DNA of 64,000 nt from Tyto alba (Eukaryota; Chordata; Aves; Strigiformes; Tytonidae). The notes under the pieces are model-generated. The model saw only the letters and a program-made list of their open reading frames with translations, had not been told where the DNA came from and searched no databases. The position numbers and the translations under genes were made by a program. Each line of letters opens with the position of its first letter. The stretch's first letter is position 1. Below are positions 48,060-62,559 of the stretch, piece by piece. The stretch spans positions 12,961,387-13,025,386 of the forward strand of contig NW_024881321.1 of the NCBI RefSeq assembly GCF_018691265.1, written 5' to 3'.

Positions 48060-51000
48060 CCCCCAGTGGCTGCACTTACATAGCAATAGGATATGAGTGG
48101 TTTCACAGAACAACATAATGATGCATTGACTTGAAGATCAATACTGCTACAAAACCTTGGAGACAGAAAAATAAAGAATAAAACATTTTTCAAAATCCAC
48201 TAACAGTCTAACTTCTACAGCTTTTAAACAGCAGGGTTTGACAATCCCATGAACTTTTATAAAAAATACCAGATAACTATATTTTGTTAATCGGGAATAC
48301 TAACAAAAGTTAATTTCAGGTTTCCACCATCAACAGTGGAGAGGAAGTCTAAAACAGTATAAGGAGCAAGACCAAGGTGCTCTTAATGAATATCCTTCTG
48401 TGTCTTGAACATGCTAATGCCTTACTACATTCTAGTCCTATTCTTCTAATATACACAAAAGTCCAAGGTATCAACTACAGGTTAAGTATGCTATGCACTG
48501 GTCTTATGTTCTTTGCTTTTCTGCTGCCATAAAATCTTTAGTGAGTAGTAGCTTTCATAGTTTGGAAAGCAAAATATTAGGTATTACAACAATTACTCAG
48601 ATACAAAACTGTTTGCAATAAAAGCCACATCTACTGTTTATAATTTTTCTAATCCTTTAGTTCTTGGAAAAATTCACATAAAAGGCAAATTTTTATGAAT
48701 CATTTTTGTTATACACCTCTCTGGGACATTTTGTCTGTAAGGTAGTTAACATCTTTTGTCTTTCCTTTCAGAAACCTCATAATATCACCAATATGTGACT
48801 CCTATTTTAGACCCATTTAAAAAAGGGAATAAAAATATTCCTTCCCAGTCGGTAAGGAGATCACCTCCAACCTTTTTTCTTGTAAGACTCTTTCTCTCTG
48901 AACACAAAGTCTCTTTGATGAAGGTTCACAGTGGCCAGATATGCCCTACATCATGTTCCTGAATGGGAGTCTTCAGCACAAAGAAGGAAATGGAAACCTT
49001 GATTTCTTTTCCTTTCTGCAGTTCTGTGTGGGAGACCTACCTTTGAAGCTCCAAACTGGTAGGGACTAAACATATACTACAGCAAACTTCTGGGTTCTCT
49101 GATTCAAAATAAGCAAGAGAGCTCTGTCAATCTGACAGTCATCTAGTGTCTTTTTGAACTTCAAGCAGCTGACTGTAATGTAATAGTTATTTAAAGTTCA
49201 CTATAATCTGCTATGAACACTGATAATGAGGGAGGTTAACATCATTATTTATTTTATGCTCTTGCAATACAGTGATTTATTATATTTGGTATAGATCCAT
49301 CTTTCTGGTTTGCACGTTTTTCTTTTTCAAACACATTTAACATGTTGCCTTAGGTTTTTCCTAGCTTTCAAATACCAATTGCATTTACCCTAAAATCATT
49401 AATAAACTCTGGATTTCTACTGCATTTTTTAGGCTGCTGTTAAATTAGTTTCAGTCTTATATGCATTCTCATCTATCCATGGGTAGAATGATATGCTGAT
49501 GTATTTTTATCTGTCTGTCTCCAGAAAGCTGTGAACAGAGACATGGAAATATCATATATTTGGAGAAATGCCACCTGGCACAAGTCAGTCACTACGTGGC
49601 TGAATATTGTGAAGAAAAACAACTGACTAAATACAAAATCCACTTCTTAGAATCCAGCAGTGCATCTGAGTTCCACATTTAAGAATGAAACAAAATATTT
49701 GTCTTAGTTAATGGCTTTTTTTTTAACGTTTTCTCCCTAGTTTTGCCTGTCTCACTAATGTAATCTGTTACAATTTGCCTGATGAAATTTTACTTCTTTG
49801 TTTGTTTGCTGTGTTTGTTTGTTTGTTTTTTTTCCCCAACTCATACCAAAAGAAGAGTAAGAAAAGTTGTGTCCTGTTTCTATTAAACAAAGCTCGCTTA
49901 GTTTTTGTGGGACTACATAAACCACCACAGACAATCCCTTTATACAATACTTTTAAAATTTACTTTAAGTTCAGTACAAAATGGAAACTATCACAGCTTC
50001 TCAGTCACACTGGTGTCCTTTAATGTCATCTCTTCCTATGGTATACACATCCTACTTTTCTATTTGTGCCAGACTTTTCTACAGGTCAAACAGAAACAGA
50101 AGTGAAAAACCAACTATCCAGTTACCATGAACAAAGCATAAATTTTATAACATATGTGCTATGTCTATCTAATTGAAAATTTGCCACAAACCTGTGTTTT
50201 TTGGTTTTTGATTTTCTTCAATGGAAATTAGAACTTTTCATGATGCAACTGTCTGCCATTTCTAAAAGGGAAGACAGGTTACTGCAGATGAAAATCCAGT
50301 AACGAAGGTCAAACTAAAGAAAGGAGCATAAGGAATCTGCACTGAAGACCTTCTGAGGTACCAGCAGATATTTCTGAATTAACATACTTGATCATTGTCT
50401 AGAAAATATTTTGCTTGGAATTTTTGCCCCAAAAGATTAGATATATTCTTCCAAACACCTCTTTTCATATGATTCTAGGGTATAATTTGAACTGAGTGCA
50501 AAATTTGAGTGACTTTTTTTATTTACCAGTTAGCTCCTGCATGTCTTAAGATGAAAGAATATAAAGGAGGAAAATTAAACTAGTACCAACAAACTTTGCA
50601 TGTCACCAGAACTATAGTCTGATGTTAGAAGTTTTACAGCAGTTATTCAGCAAGTGACACTGAGCAGCATCATACATAAAAAATTCTGCTGAAGTCCTAC
50701 TTTCTCTGTTACCCTATCACCGTGCTTGTTTCAAGCCCAAAATGATGTCAGTAGGATAGCCCATTTTGGAAACCTCAAAGATGACAGTGAAGAATGATTT
50801 GCAGGAAAAAGGATATCAAGTTAAAAGTCAAATGAGTATTTACTCCAGCTAAATCTGATACGATGAGACACATGCAATAAACTTCATAGGCGTAAAATTA
50901 GATTGCATTTACCATGCTTCATCTCAACTGTGTTTGGCCCACAAATTCTATTCTACTAGGACTATTTTGTATGTTCCAAATCTTTGAGCACCTGCCAAAC

Positions 51001-52523
51001 ACCTGGTTTTTTTTTTCCTTTAAAGAAAAGCCAACTACAAAATTCATGTTCATTTCCTTCATCATGTTATGTTAATTCCTGTATGGACACCCAAGATTTT
51101 ACTGTAGTACTTGCAGTTAGAAGACAGCTCTGAAAAGACTTGCACATGGAATTAAACACATCTTTTTAACTCAGCTAAACTACTTACTATGTGTAAAATA
51201 AAATTTTGCGCATGTACAAATCCCTGATGATTATTTATAATGTTAATGAACGTATAAGTGAATGTACTCTGTATATGGGACTACTTCCTTTTGGGTCTTA
51301 TGAAACTATGGTATTAGTTTCCCAACTACAGTGAACTTCTTTTACTTTTTAAGTAATCATTCATCAAAACATTTACTGATTGCCATGCAATTTTCTGTGA
51401 GTTCATATGTAAAAGAAAAAAAAAGTCAACTTTCTTCTGCAATTTCCCTCAAAAGAAAAATTCCCTTATTGTGTTCTAAGTAAGCCTATTGCCTCTCCTC
51501 TAAATGTTTAGAAGCTTTAAGAAACTGACTCATTCTGTAGGATATGATGGCCAAAAGAATGGGAAAAGTATGACATTGATAGTTACGAATGCTTGAAGTA
51601 CCACATGCATCTAACAAAATTGTTTTAAAAAAAGAAAAGATTCTAACCTGTAAAGATTTAATTAGATTGAATTTCCACAACAGATAAAGCATCTTAAAAA
51701 AAAAAAAGTTCTAACAATTGCAATTTCAATACACTTTTTACATAATTATTGTCAGTATTATAGCACCTACTATGAATTTTTATTGTTTATAGGGATTAGG
51801 AGTATCATAATTTACAAGATGTAATTATTCCTGCTAGAGACAGAGTTCCATAGCTTAATATCAGTTAATTCTTCAGAAAGACTGTCCATATCCCTCTGCC
51901 AATGGCAACTTAACTTTTCCATCAGATACTTAATTCTATCCCAAAGCAATTCTACTTTTGTTTTTCCCCTTTAATTATTTCCTTTGGAGGAATACATGCA
52001 AAAGAAATTTTCTTCCTTTGTTACATTGTGTAGTCCAATGCCAATTCTGAAGCCCACAGTGATCTAAAATTGCCTTTATCAAGGGAATCAGATATATCAG
52101 TGCTAAACTTAAATCTGAGAGAATCCTGGCTAGAACTGGAAGACAGTTAGCACAGGAAAGTGAATGGAAGATGCACAGACTGCACACTAGCAATCCTTTA
52201 ACAAAACTGTAATCTGAAACAGTTTATAGCAGCAGAGAATTTGGTTCACTGATTCAATCCAAGAGAAAAAACAAAAACATATCTCTGCAGAAATGCTTCT
52301 CCTTGACTTAGCTCATCAAGCACATTGTTTTATCCACTGCTGTAAACAAAGAAAAACTGCCTGTGCTCTATGTACAATCCTGAAACTCCATTTGATTTCA
52401 GCAATTTCATGGTTCATGTACTAGCTGAAAGAAAATCTCTCCCAAGAAGGCTACGTGCATGAAGCACTGCCAATCTCACATGTTTAAATTCCTGAGTCCA
52501 GGATCAAAATTTATGCAGGCTTA

Positions 52524-52584
52524 CAAAAAACAAACAAACAAACAAAACAAAACAAAACAAAAAAAAAAAAAAAAAAAAAAAAAA
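52524..52584. repeat. Compound (AAAC)n/(AAAAC)n/A26 tract
   Basis: AAAC units pass into AAAAC units and end in 26 A (52559-52584). Confidence 0.95.
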
Positions 52585-54879
52585 GATAATATTTGATTTG
52601 TTAGATATGCCTTTTGCTTTCTTTGACTTCTTAAGATAACTTTTCATTTCCAGATTTCTTCCTCAGATCACAAGTACTAGTCATTTATTTATTTTTGTAA
52701 TAAAATATGTGCTCATGAACATTCCCATCATTCTGGACTTTTAAGAAAAAAAAATGCTTCCAATCATATGAACATGTAACTAAAGAACTGCCACTGCTCT
52801 TCTCCTACAGAAAATGCCAGAAATACTGTGTTTGCAGGAAAAATTTCAACAGACTAAAGATTTTAAAAAATACAAATCTCTGAAACAAACTACTGATTTA
52901 CTTAGTGGCCTGAATTCAGATCATCTAAGTTGTCTTAGCAAAGTATTCCCACAGAACCAAACAAAGAGAAATGCTGAACAGAATGATAACGAAGGTGGCC
53001 TGCAGTTCCTTCACACAATGTTATGGAATTTTATATTATCTTTCCAGTACTATTGTTGATTTATGTCCTCTGTGCAGTTGGACATTATGCAACTTGCTAA
53101 TGTTTTGCATGACAATAATTTATCATTCTTATTTTCTGGGCCTTCTACTATTATTAAGAAATTATAACAAATTTTCTAGTAAATGTCTTTACCACATAAT
53201 TACCCAGGGCATGTATTTTTTATTCAGCTTCTATATGATGTATACGTGTTGTGCACTTCCAACAGCAGAATAGCACCTCAACTGAGCTGGGGGATGTTCA
53301 AGCTCTTTAAATTGTACCCATTTTACCACTATGTGGGGAAAAAAACAACCAACCAAACAAAAAAACAACTGATTTTCATCATTCATGGAAAGAAAATTAA
53401 TAAAATTTAAATAACATAGGAAATCGTGCTGCTTAACACCTATATATAGTTTTGACAAGTACAATTTAAAGTATAATAAAGCAAGATTAGGATGATCTTA
53501 AACTATTATTGTAGGAAGCCAACAAATTTTAAATGCCTATAGTTGCATTCACATTTGTATACTTTTAGTGGATTCATGAGTTTTCCTTTAAATGCAATAT
53601 TAGTAACTTGAGTATGTGATTGTAAGGTCAGATCCACAAACAGAGGGCAAGTATGTCACCATTTTAATATTTCCCTATTTAATACTTCTTTAGCAAAACA
53701 CACTTGGCAATGCTTATAAAGTTTGTTATTTTTTTTCTCTTTTTAATTTTTTATCAGGTAATCTTTAGTAAAATACTGAAATTAAAATGCCCAGGAGAGT
53801 TTAATAAATGTCATAGTAAAAGAAAAAAAAGTGGTGTTGGACAGAAATTCATTGGGTTTACACCTACTGAAAAATTCTTAAATGGCAATACATTTGGTGT
53901 TGTCATGATTGTAAGTCTAATTAAACCAAAAATTAAATCTTATGTATACATCATAATTAAATTGCTTGCAAAAATTATGGGTTTAATTTAAACATTAAGA
54001 AATTGCAATGTAAGATCTCAATTCTAAACACTTCAGAATGTCAAGTTGGGGGAAATACTAAAGAACTTTAATTTCAAGGAACTGCTGATTAAAGAAAATA
54101 ATGCTATTTATAGCAATCTAAATTGTGAAAATAGCCATATACCTTTTCATTTGAAATCGTAATCTCTCACTTTTTTAATACTTATTAGAGCCTGCAGCTA
54201 AAGGGTGCACATAGTAACATATCCTGTAGAACCAAAACTACAAAATTGTTTATAAGCAAATATGTAGAGAGAAAGAGTATTGAATTCAAAATCTGCAATA
54301 AGTGATCTTAGTTCACAAGAATTATTTTCTACTTCATTGATAAAAATGAAGAGAGAAATAAATCCAGTATGTAGTCTACTACATATGTATATCAATGAAA
54401 ACAATAAATTCATTACATTGAAAAGATATTGAAGTCTATACTTTTTCAGTAGCAGTAGTGAATGAAGATATGATTGAAAAAGCTTTAAGTATTAGAATAA
54501 AAATTGTGTATAAAACTTGACTCACAGTTCAGAACACTTTATTAGTAAACTGAATTATCAAAGTAAAAATAGAATCACTGTGGAATGAAATCTCTCAGGA
54601 GAAGAGAGCTAAGACAATACTGAAGGTATTGCTTTAATATGTATGTGTATTGTAAGAAGATGAAATAGTGTCAAGTGCATTATGTATGAAGTGCTACTCA
54701 TAGGCAAGAATTCAAGCACAGTATCCATGGGATGATGATCTCTTATGTGCAGGAACACAGCATCCTGACAACCTTTCAGTGGATATTCTTGCACACCAGA
54801 CAAGGAATAGTTACAAATTCATTTAGAGACAAATCTCTCTAACCCATCCCATACAATAGGCTCCTTCTTGAGAAATCCA

Positions 54880-55326
54880 TAAAATCATAGAACTTTAAGA
54901 AACCTCCAGAGGTCATCTAGATTACTATTTTCTGTGGGTAGAATCAGTTAAATTTATGGCATTCCTGGCAGATGTCTGTCTTACCTGCTCTTATAGCTCA
55001 CAAATGACAGAGACTTTATAATCTGCTCAGAGCAATTCTTTCAGTGTGCTTCCCTACCTGTACTGTTGGAAGATTTTTCTATTGTTTAATATCAATCTTC
55101 CTTGTTTCATTATTGCATTTTCTTATGCACTATCCACATGGAGAACAGACTTTGCAGCACTGTTACATATTTTAAAATGCTCATATCCCCCTGTCATCTC
55201 CCCTTCATGACAAGTCTAATTTCTACAATATTTACAAGCAGATCACTGTTTTGAAATCTGTTCTTGATCCCTTCTGTACTCTTTCCAAATGGTCCACATC
55301 CTTCAAGTTAGGGTTCTGCTCAGAAT
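54880..55326 (-). mobile_element. CR1 LINE 3'-end fragment (minus orientation)
   Basis: Reading the plus strand (the CR1 complement), AAATCATAGAACTTTAAGAA recalls the CR1 3' terminal ATTCTATG-type repeat. CCTCCAGAGGTCATCTAGAT matches the CCTCCAGGATCATCTAGTCC segment. Further right, TCATCTCCCCTTCATGACAA, CTTTCCAAATGGTCCACATC and GGGTTCTGCTCAGAATC follow the CR1 order, recalled as TCTCCCCTCAG, CTCTCCAATTTCTCCACATCC and GGTGCCCAGAACTGG. The order is colinear over about 450 bp and moderately diverged, with no usable open frame. It is a typical 5'-truncated CR1 copy, oriented in the same sense as PCDH9. Confidence 0.85.
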
Positions 55327-55819
55327 CAAGTGAAAGAGCTTATTTCTTTCCATGGACTATTAAGGGAGCCCAGGGTTATTAGCCTCCTAAGGATAAAGTT
55401 AATCTTTGTGAAGCACTGAAGTAAATAAATTGTATTTTGTAGTTTCTTGCTAGATGTCTGTAATGTAAGGACCATTGATCCTACAATAGCTCCCTGACTG
55501 TTATTATATGGTAAATGATGTGAATGACTTGTTGCTATATTCACAATACAGCTGGTCTCAAAATCCACAACTATGTGGCTTTATTATGTGACTACCTTCT
55601 GAAGTGTGCTACTCGGCTATTTTATTAAACTTACCATGTGGAATACTTCAATTCAACAGATGGAAATCTCTAAGTCATGTTATGAATCAGAAGGCACTCA
55701 CTGGGTACAAAATATTTGAAGAAAAACTTCACTGAGAAATAACCAGAAACTGTATCTCAAAACCTCTATCCATTTCATGGTGTTCTTTTGCTCATCATTA
55801 TTTCACTGATAATGCATTT

Positions 55820-55821
<2 letters not shown>

Positions 55822-55855
<34 letters not shown>
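55822..55855. repeat. T34 homopolymer
   Basis: Uninterrupted run of 34 T followed by GTGTGTATG. Confidence 0.95.
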
Positions 55856-55856
<1 letters not shown>

Positions 55857-58684
55857 TGTGTATGTAACTCCATCATGTGATCTAAACCAGGGTCAATTTT
55901 GTCTCTTCAGAATAATATTTTAAAATCATCGGGATGCAAATTCTAAAGCTCCCCCACCTTTAGCTCTTAGGCAACATGTGGTCTCATGAGATTTCTAACA
56001 CTGTTTATTGCCTCAGAAAAATTAAAAATAAAACTGAAATCCAAAAGTAGAAGAAAATACATTTCTGCTCACAGTTTATTTCCTTAACGTTTCTGCCTGT
56101 AGGTCAACCAGTTTTTGGATGACCATGGATCTATTATATCTACTCTAAAGATTTTATGAATAGCAACTAAGAAATACTGTACACATAGAATGGATATCAC
56201 TTCTCCCCTTCTCCAAGACAGTTTGAAAGGCACTACTACAATAGATCAAAATACTTGGGCAATCCATAAAAATATATGACAGTTACAATTTTTCCACTTG
56301 TATAGCGAAGTCATCATTCATAATAGTGAAAACACACAGCACGTCCCTAAAAAAAATAAAATAGTTGCACCCTTAGGAGCCTTTCCTGAACAATAATAAA
56401 AATACTGCTGGTTATAAAATTGGTGAGTAGGTCCTGTTCTCTCAGTACAGAACCAAAGAAGATGAATTGTGTCCAAAAGGAAACATCCAGAAGACCCAGG
56501 GTGAAAGAATACGAACTCAGAAACCCAACTCGTACAATAATGAGAAGTTACTAGTATACTTCCTTTTGCTGGCTGTCTATCACAATAGGTTACCTGTGTT
56601 GACTATCTATCTTATGTTGGATAAAGGTTAATAAATGTTAGGCACTCTATGAATTCAATATGAATCTTTCAGCTGACATCAGCAGCTATTGAATTTGGCC
56701 CTAGAACAAAAAGAATTGTATGAGGGCATCTCTCAGAGTTTTTCTTTTATTGTCTTAAAAGAAACAGCATTGAGAACAACAGAGGTAAAGATGCTCTTTT
56801 GTATATCTTGTGGATGATTAAAGCTGTAAAGTAATGTTGGTAAACTAAGAAAGAAAACAGCAAGGTGTGCTATTTCCTTGTAGCTGGTATTAATGGCAAG
56901 TTACATATTAAGTAACACACACTTCTGTTTCAGTGCTTCAACCAAGGTCAATCCATGCAAAATGGAACTCACACTCCAGATGTTGAAACTAGGAGAGTGT
57001 TTATTAATCTCAAGATGTGTTGTTTATAACGGGTTATCACCTTCATGACTGTATACAGTAGATCTCACAGATCTCTTTATGTTGAGCAAATGTTGATCAC
57101 AAAAACAGATGCATTGTCATTGTACTTGACAGAGCATGCTTTTGACATTATTTTTTAAGGTAGCAGTTTCCACACAGAGAAGTCACAAATCTGTACAACA
57201 AATGAATGAGGACAAATTCAATCTTTCATAAATTTAAAAGATATATTTCAAACTAACAATCTTGGGTGATTTGAAAATACACTGAAAACAGATTTAACTC
57301 ATGTACTTGAATAGTTATTGAATTTATATAGGAAGAATCCAAGGTAAAAGTGTTTAATATGAATTGCGGAATCTGAGGCCATCCTCTCTAATTAACACTA
57401 TACAAACATATATGATTTATTTGTATTCTCAGGCAGCTTGATCCTGATACCTCAAACAATAATCCCAGCTCTATAAAAGTTTTTTTTTTCCTTTCAACTG
57501 AAAAATCTTTACATGTAACACACCCAAAAGGTAAGCTGATTCTTTGATACAATCTCTGATCAGAGAGTCTTTGAGAGAAAGCTGAAGACAATTTATTCAA
57601 ATGGGGTACTACCCTTCTTTACAAATACTCAAATTAAGACCTATATTCCTATGTTGGATAACTGATGATATAATCTACATAACAACATGCGCCCACTGTG
57701 TATTTCTGCTGAATCAATACAACTCTCAATCTACACAAAAGCACCATCACCATGTATAAAGCAGATAGAACCTGCACTCTCACGATGACTTTCTCTAGTG
57801 ATGTAAAGGGTTCTGTGCTAATCTCATAATTTCACTCCTCAAGTCCTTCATTTGTTCCAAGTTTTGCCTTTTAACAGTAAATGTGTATAATTCAAACCAG
57901 TCTTTCTTCTACATAAATTGAAATAAACTGCCCAAATATACAATAGTTTGATTTTAATATATGAATAAGAACTGTGCAGATGGTTTTTCCATAATAGACA
58001 TGTGCTTTTCATTTTAGTTATTAAAAATATCACATCACAATCCAGATATGAAAAGAGGTCCACTTAGAATTTGAAAATGGTACTTATACACATTTTGCAG
58101 ATGTGTTACTAAATGTGTCTCAGTGCTCCGATAGGATTCAAAACATTGGAATTGATAATTATAGTTCTGCCCCCTCCCGCAGAAAACTTATATTTTTTGA
58201 AGAAGTCTGTAAATTTGGAGTAGGTGTTTTAATGTATTTTTTGCTGAATTTTCACTGAAGTAAACTGTAGGTTACAACTCTTTCATAGCTAGGCTTATTT
58301 TGTCATACTGGATGGGATATCTCCCTTTCAGCTTCCAGAATCCAGTCTGTTACCACTGTCTATACCCACAATAGCAAGTAGTTAGGAACAACAGAAATGG
58401 TTTAGTAAATCACTCCAGTTAGTACTAAGGCCCTTGAAAAAGTTTCTGGGTGCAGGAGGATGTTTGTTTTGAATTACATTCTCTTTGGCCCTCTGGACTG
58501 AATATCCGTACCATGTGTGTTGTTTGAAACCCCCCAAAAGGTCCAGTGTTTGGTTCAGATGCCTTATCCCATTAGGTGTAAGAAAGCATTTTGTGTGCAC
58601 CTGCCAGAGCTTAGCTCTCTCTGAAAGAAGTCTACCTTAAAACAGAATTGGTGCACCTAAACTGTGCTGCAGATCAAAAGAATG

Positions 58685-58702
58685 AAAAAAAAAAAAAAAA
58701 AA
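58685..58702. repeat. A18 homopolymer
   Basis: Uninterrupted A run. Confidence 0.9.
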
Positions 58703-59932
58703 CAGGGAAAACCAGAGGATTTGCTTTAAAACAGTACAACTAATCCAAACCAAATTACTAATGCAGATATATCCACTAAAGAATCACTGTTATGTTTTTT
58801 TCTTCTTCCATGCAGAAAATAAATTAATTAATAATGACCTTGATAGATCAGTAACTGCAAGTCAAAGGTCCTATGTGGTAGCATTAAAAATTTCACACTA
58901 CCTCTGAGCAGCTATTCAGTCCAACATGATTAATCAGAACACCTTATGAAGAGAAATAACAAAATTCAAAGTACCTAATGTAATAGCTATATGTTGTATT
59001 TCTTTTTTTTTTTTTTCCATATTTTCTAATATTATCAATATGAAGATTGCTTAAGAATATAGACCTCTGTCAGATATGACCGTTCATACTGTTGTCAGGA
59101 AAGTACAAAAAGATCCCAAGGAGACTTAAGACACAAAGCTTATTTTGAGGTGAGCAACTACTGGAAAACACAAATTAGCACATAGTTCTGTGAGACTAAA
59201 TTGTAAGCACAAAATATACTTTGGATAGGTCATTCTCTTTCCTCTTTTTCTCAAGGTGTTTAAAGGTACACAAAGGTAGCAATGAAGTACTAGATTTTGT
59301 TGAGAAAAAAGTAGATTACAGACTTAATGTCATGTCCAGAACGAGAGCAGGTCCTTGTCAAATAATCTCATGCTTTATACACAGAGGGCCCAGATCTCCT
59401 CTGCTGCCCCAAATATATGATGTGATCATACCCTCACAAGGGGTATAACTGCAAGTCATTAAATTAAGGGAGAAGGAGGACCCCTCTTCTGACTGAGGCC
59501 AGTGCAAGCTGAATGTTGACGCTGCACTTGCACTATTCAAAATTACTCTGCTCTTTCACTTTTTAAAATCACCCCATTAAGAAAAAATACTTTTGTTAAT
59601 GAATAATAATGTTTCTAAAAAACATGTCTATATGGCCAGTTTCTGAACTTTCCTAGTCTAACTCTTTCTTGGAGATATGTTTTTTCCTCCTGATCTGAAT
59701 GGAAGTGGGGATATGGTTTGGGAGGGTGGGGTTTTTTGCTTTTCTGTTTTTCTGGGGTTTTTGTTTGCTTTTAAAAATCATATTAGTACCACTACAGCAG
59801 AATATGATATTGTAAGGATATTTTAAAAGTCAAAAAGAATGAGTATGGTTTAGGCAGAGTGCAATCAAACAGTTTAACTGGAAACAATTAACAGGATAAA
59901 ATAAATTTGTAAAATTTTCAGGTAGATTCAGG

Positions 59933-59957
59933 AAAAAAAAAAAAAAAAAAAAAAAAA
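59933..59957. repeat. A25 homopolymer
   Basis: Uninterrupted A run. Confidence 0.95.
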
Positions 59958-62507
59958 GGAGATCATGCAGAAATTGTAAATACCTTTGGTACTACTTACA
60001 TATTTAAAACTTTCAACATTATGACCCCTGTCACCTTTAAGATAGATAGTGAAGCAGATGCATTACTAAACTTTGCCATTCAAAACAGATTTCCCCCTGT
60101 ATAAAAGTAGAATTTACTAGGGGAAAAGATTATTTGTTTTAGAAAAATATTTACTTCTTATTGCTATAAATTTCTAAGGATTTTTATTTTACTACAAGTT
60201 GTGGAGATATAATTGTCATAAACCTAACCTAGTAAAAGTTCTTCATTACTGCTAAGTAACCAAATAAAGTTTTGCAGCAAAGTTAAAATATTAGTTGATA
60301 TGAACATCAGCTGGAATTTTAGCACCTCCATCCTTGTAAGAACGTTAACACAGATGGTAAAGGATATATGTTTAAGGCTTTTATGGAAGTAATGATGACT
60401 TCAGTCATACAGCAGACTGAAATAGGGTATTATCGGCAGCAGGATTATTTTTTTTCCCTAATGTTCATAACTGAAAGAATATATTTTGGTTATATTGGAA
60501 AATAATTAAGAACAGCTACTTTCTGCCCAGCACATTAAATTGATACATTTTTTGACAGCCAGAGCTGAATTATTAGTGTACACTGAGACATGAGCCATAT
60601 AGGAAGGAAAGCACAATTGCCAAATAAAGAATTAAAATGAAAGGGGAAAAAAAAACCTCTGTCAGGGAAAAAATTTGCGTGAAGGAAGATCAAATGGCAA
60701 TATGTTGTTACAGCCTTTGAACGTGCAATTTGCAGATTGATTTCCCTGCTCTCTTTGCATAGTAGATGTAAAGATTATGCTGAAATCTAGGAAAATTTTA
60801 TTGTACATGTGCCAAAGTGAATTGAGAACTGAAGTCAAATGCCTGTCCCTGTTCTAAGAAATTCATAATGAGAAAATAGCTCTGCAAGATATTTCTTTGT
60901 AAACACATCCCACTAATTTTGCAGCTATGCATTTTAAGAGTGTAGGCATGCAGTATGAGTTTCCCACATTAATTCAGTTTGTTCTTGTAACATGACCAAA
61001 TCTGTGCAGCTTTAGCCTTCTGTGATAAGCAAGAATGTCACACATCTTATATTTCTCTCATCTCTGTGCTATCAGTGTTATTTGGTTATGTGTTTTTTTA
61101 ATTACTCACTGTCCCTATTTCTAACTCATGTTTGGCAAGCCTGTGGCCATTCCCACAGCAGAAGGTACAATTAGTGAAAACCCTTCCCACCCCTACACCT
61201 CAATAACAAACATTTCTCAAGTGTCACTCGTAGTCTGCTTGGTTGATAGATGTACCACCTCTGGAGCAAAACTCACCACTTTTGTTCCTCAATCATCACT
61301 GTTTATTTGGAGCAGTTGGATTTGTCCCTTCAGATACTTGTCAACATTTCCGGAAGATGTTTTAACTGACACCCTGTCAGCTGACATATCTAAAGCAGGA
61401 AGGCTGAGTAGCTGTGAAAGATGTGACTCCCAACCCCAGCAAGTCTCAAAGCACTGGAAACTGAAACAAACCCCTGAAGACCATATGTTACCCTACTTAC
61501 AATGAAGTTTTTGTGACATCCTTTTAATTGCAACCATATGACACTTGCTTGTAAGCCAGAGGCACTGAATATGAGTGAAAAGTCTCATGTGAAGTACTAA
61601 GCTGTGAGTTTTCAAAGGTACCTTCTAAATAGATGAGTAGCTTCACTTACAGCACAAAAATAAACAAAACCCAAAAATCATTTTTCCAAGATGATATTGA
61701 TTGTGTAGTTCTATACAGTGGGCATACATACAAATCTTTCCTGGCAGAAACTGATAAAATACTGGCCAGCAACCAGATTTTTAAAAAGATACCATTAGCA
61801 GAGTGCTTGTTCTGTGAATAACTTGTATTGGTGGGAACACAGTTATGATACAGGATTCAGACAGGAGGCAACATAATTAATTACTTTTAATAAGGGTAAC
61901 GTATAGCATTCCAAAATGCTTTTATTCTAATGCTAGCCTTAGCTGTGCATATGTTAAAGTAGCATCCTCCTCAATAACAGTGAATTTAGTCCATGTTTCA
62001 TCTAGAATAAATGAGAATTTATTCATGTCTAGACTCTCAAACTTTCTTTCTTGTTTTCCTCGTCTTTAAAAAATCCAACACGTTTTAACTAAAGCATACT
62101 ACCAAAGAATGCTCTTTGTTTTTCACCATCTCCATTCCTTTCTTAAAGTATTTCTATATCCAAACATATGTTAAAGGATGTAGATAACAGTTCCCTGACT
62201 GATTTATTTTGTAATATGTTATGAAGCTCCAGAATGGTTTCCATTAGCATGTCTTGCTGACACTGTGTCGTGTAGGAATGAAAGACAGCTTTATGTGACA
62301 GTGTTATGAGAAATCAGAGAGTGAGATGACATGCTGAGATACGTAATTTCAGCAAAGTGTGATTAATTTAAAAAAAAAAGGATTGCAAACTCATACAGTC
62401 TTAATTATAAAAGAGCATAAATAATATCAAAGTATCAAATGGGAAAGGTTAGAGGAAACAGCTTCTAAGATAAAAGGAAATAATTAAAATTAAAAGCATG
62501 TATGCGA

Positions 62508-62559
62508 GATTAATCTCAGTAGAGCTACCTGAGTTTAGCCCTGGATATAATCTGGTCCC
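62508..62559. mobile_element. Half of a palindromic MITE-like relic
   Basis: CTCAGTAGAGCTACCTGAGTT followed by TTTAGCCCTGGATATAATCTGGTCCC resembles the right half of the family seen at 36645-36733 (recalled pattern: GTGGAGTTACTCCTGATTTACACC...AGATCTGGCCC). Its left half is missing or unrecognisable. Confidence 0.4.

Larger units (their letters stand above)
39915..54879. other. Intron stretch: unique DNA, possible conserved non-coding blocks
   Basis: No exon recognised. Blocks at about 42120-42470 and 43820-44170 have balanced composition, few homopolymers and several homeodomain-type TAAT motifs, and may be conserved non-coding DNA (untested). Simple repeats are (CA)n at 46195-46210, T27 at 48033-48059 and an (AAAC)n plus A26 tract at 52524-52584. 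Short frames throughout have no family resemblance. Confidence 0.5.
55327..62507. other. Intron stretch with no recognised exon
   Basis: Unique AT-rich sequence. Homopolymers are at 55822-55855 (T34), 58685-58702 (A18) and 59933-59957 (A25). The longest non-repetitive open frame is 61128-61505 on the plus strand (125 codons), antisense to PCDH9 and without a recognisable domain. A block at about 60530-61010 may be conserved non-coding DNA. Confidence 0.5.

Noticed and set aside
48030..48070. T27 plus CCCCCAG as a plus-strand splice acceptor
   Set aside because: No open exon or recognisable product follows, and the host gene is on the other strand.
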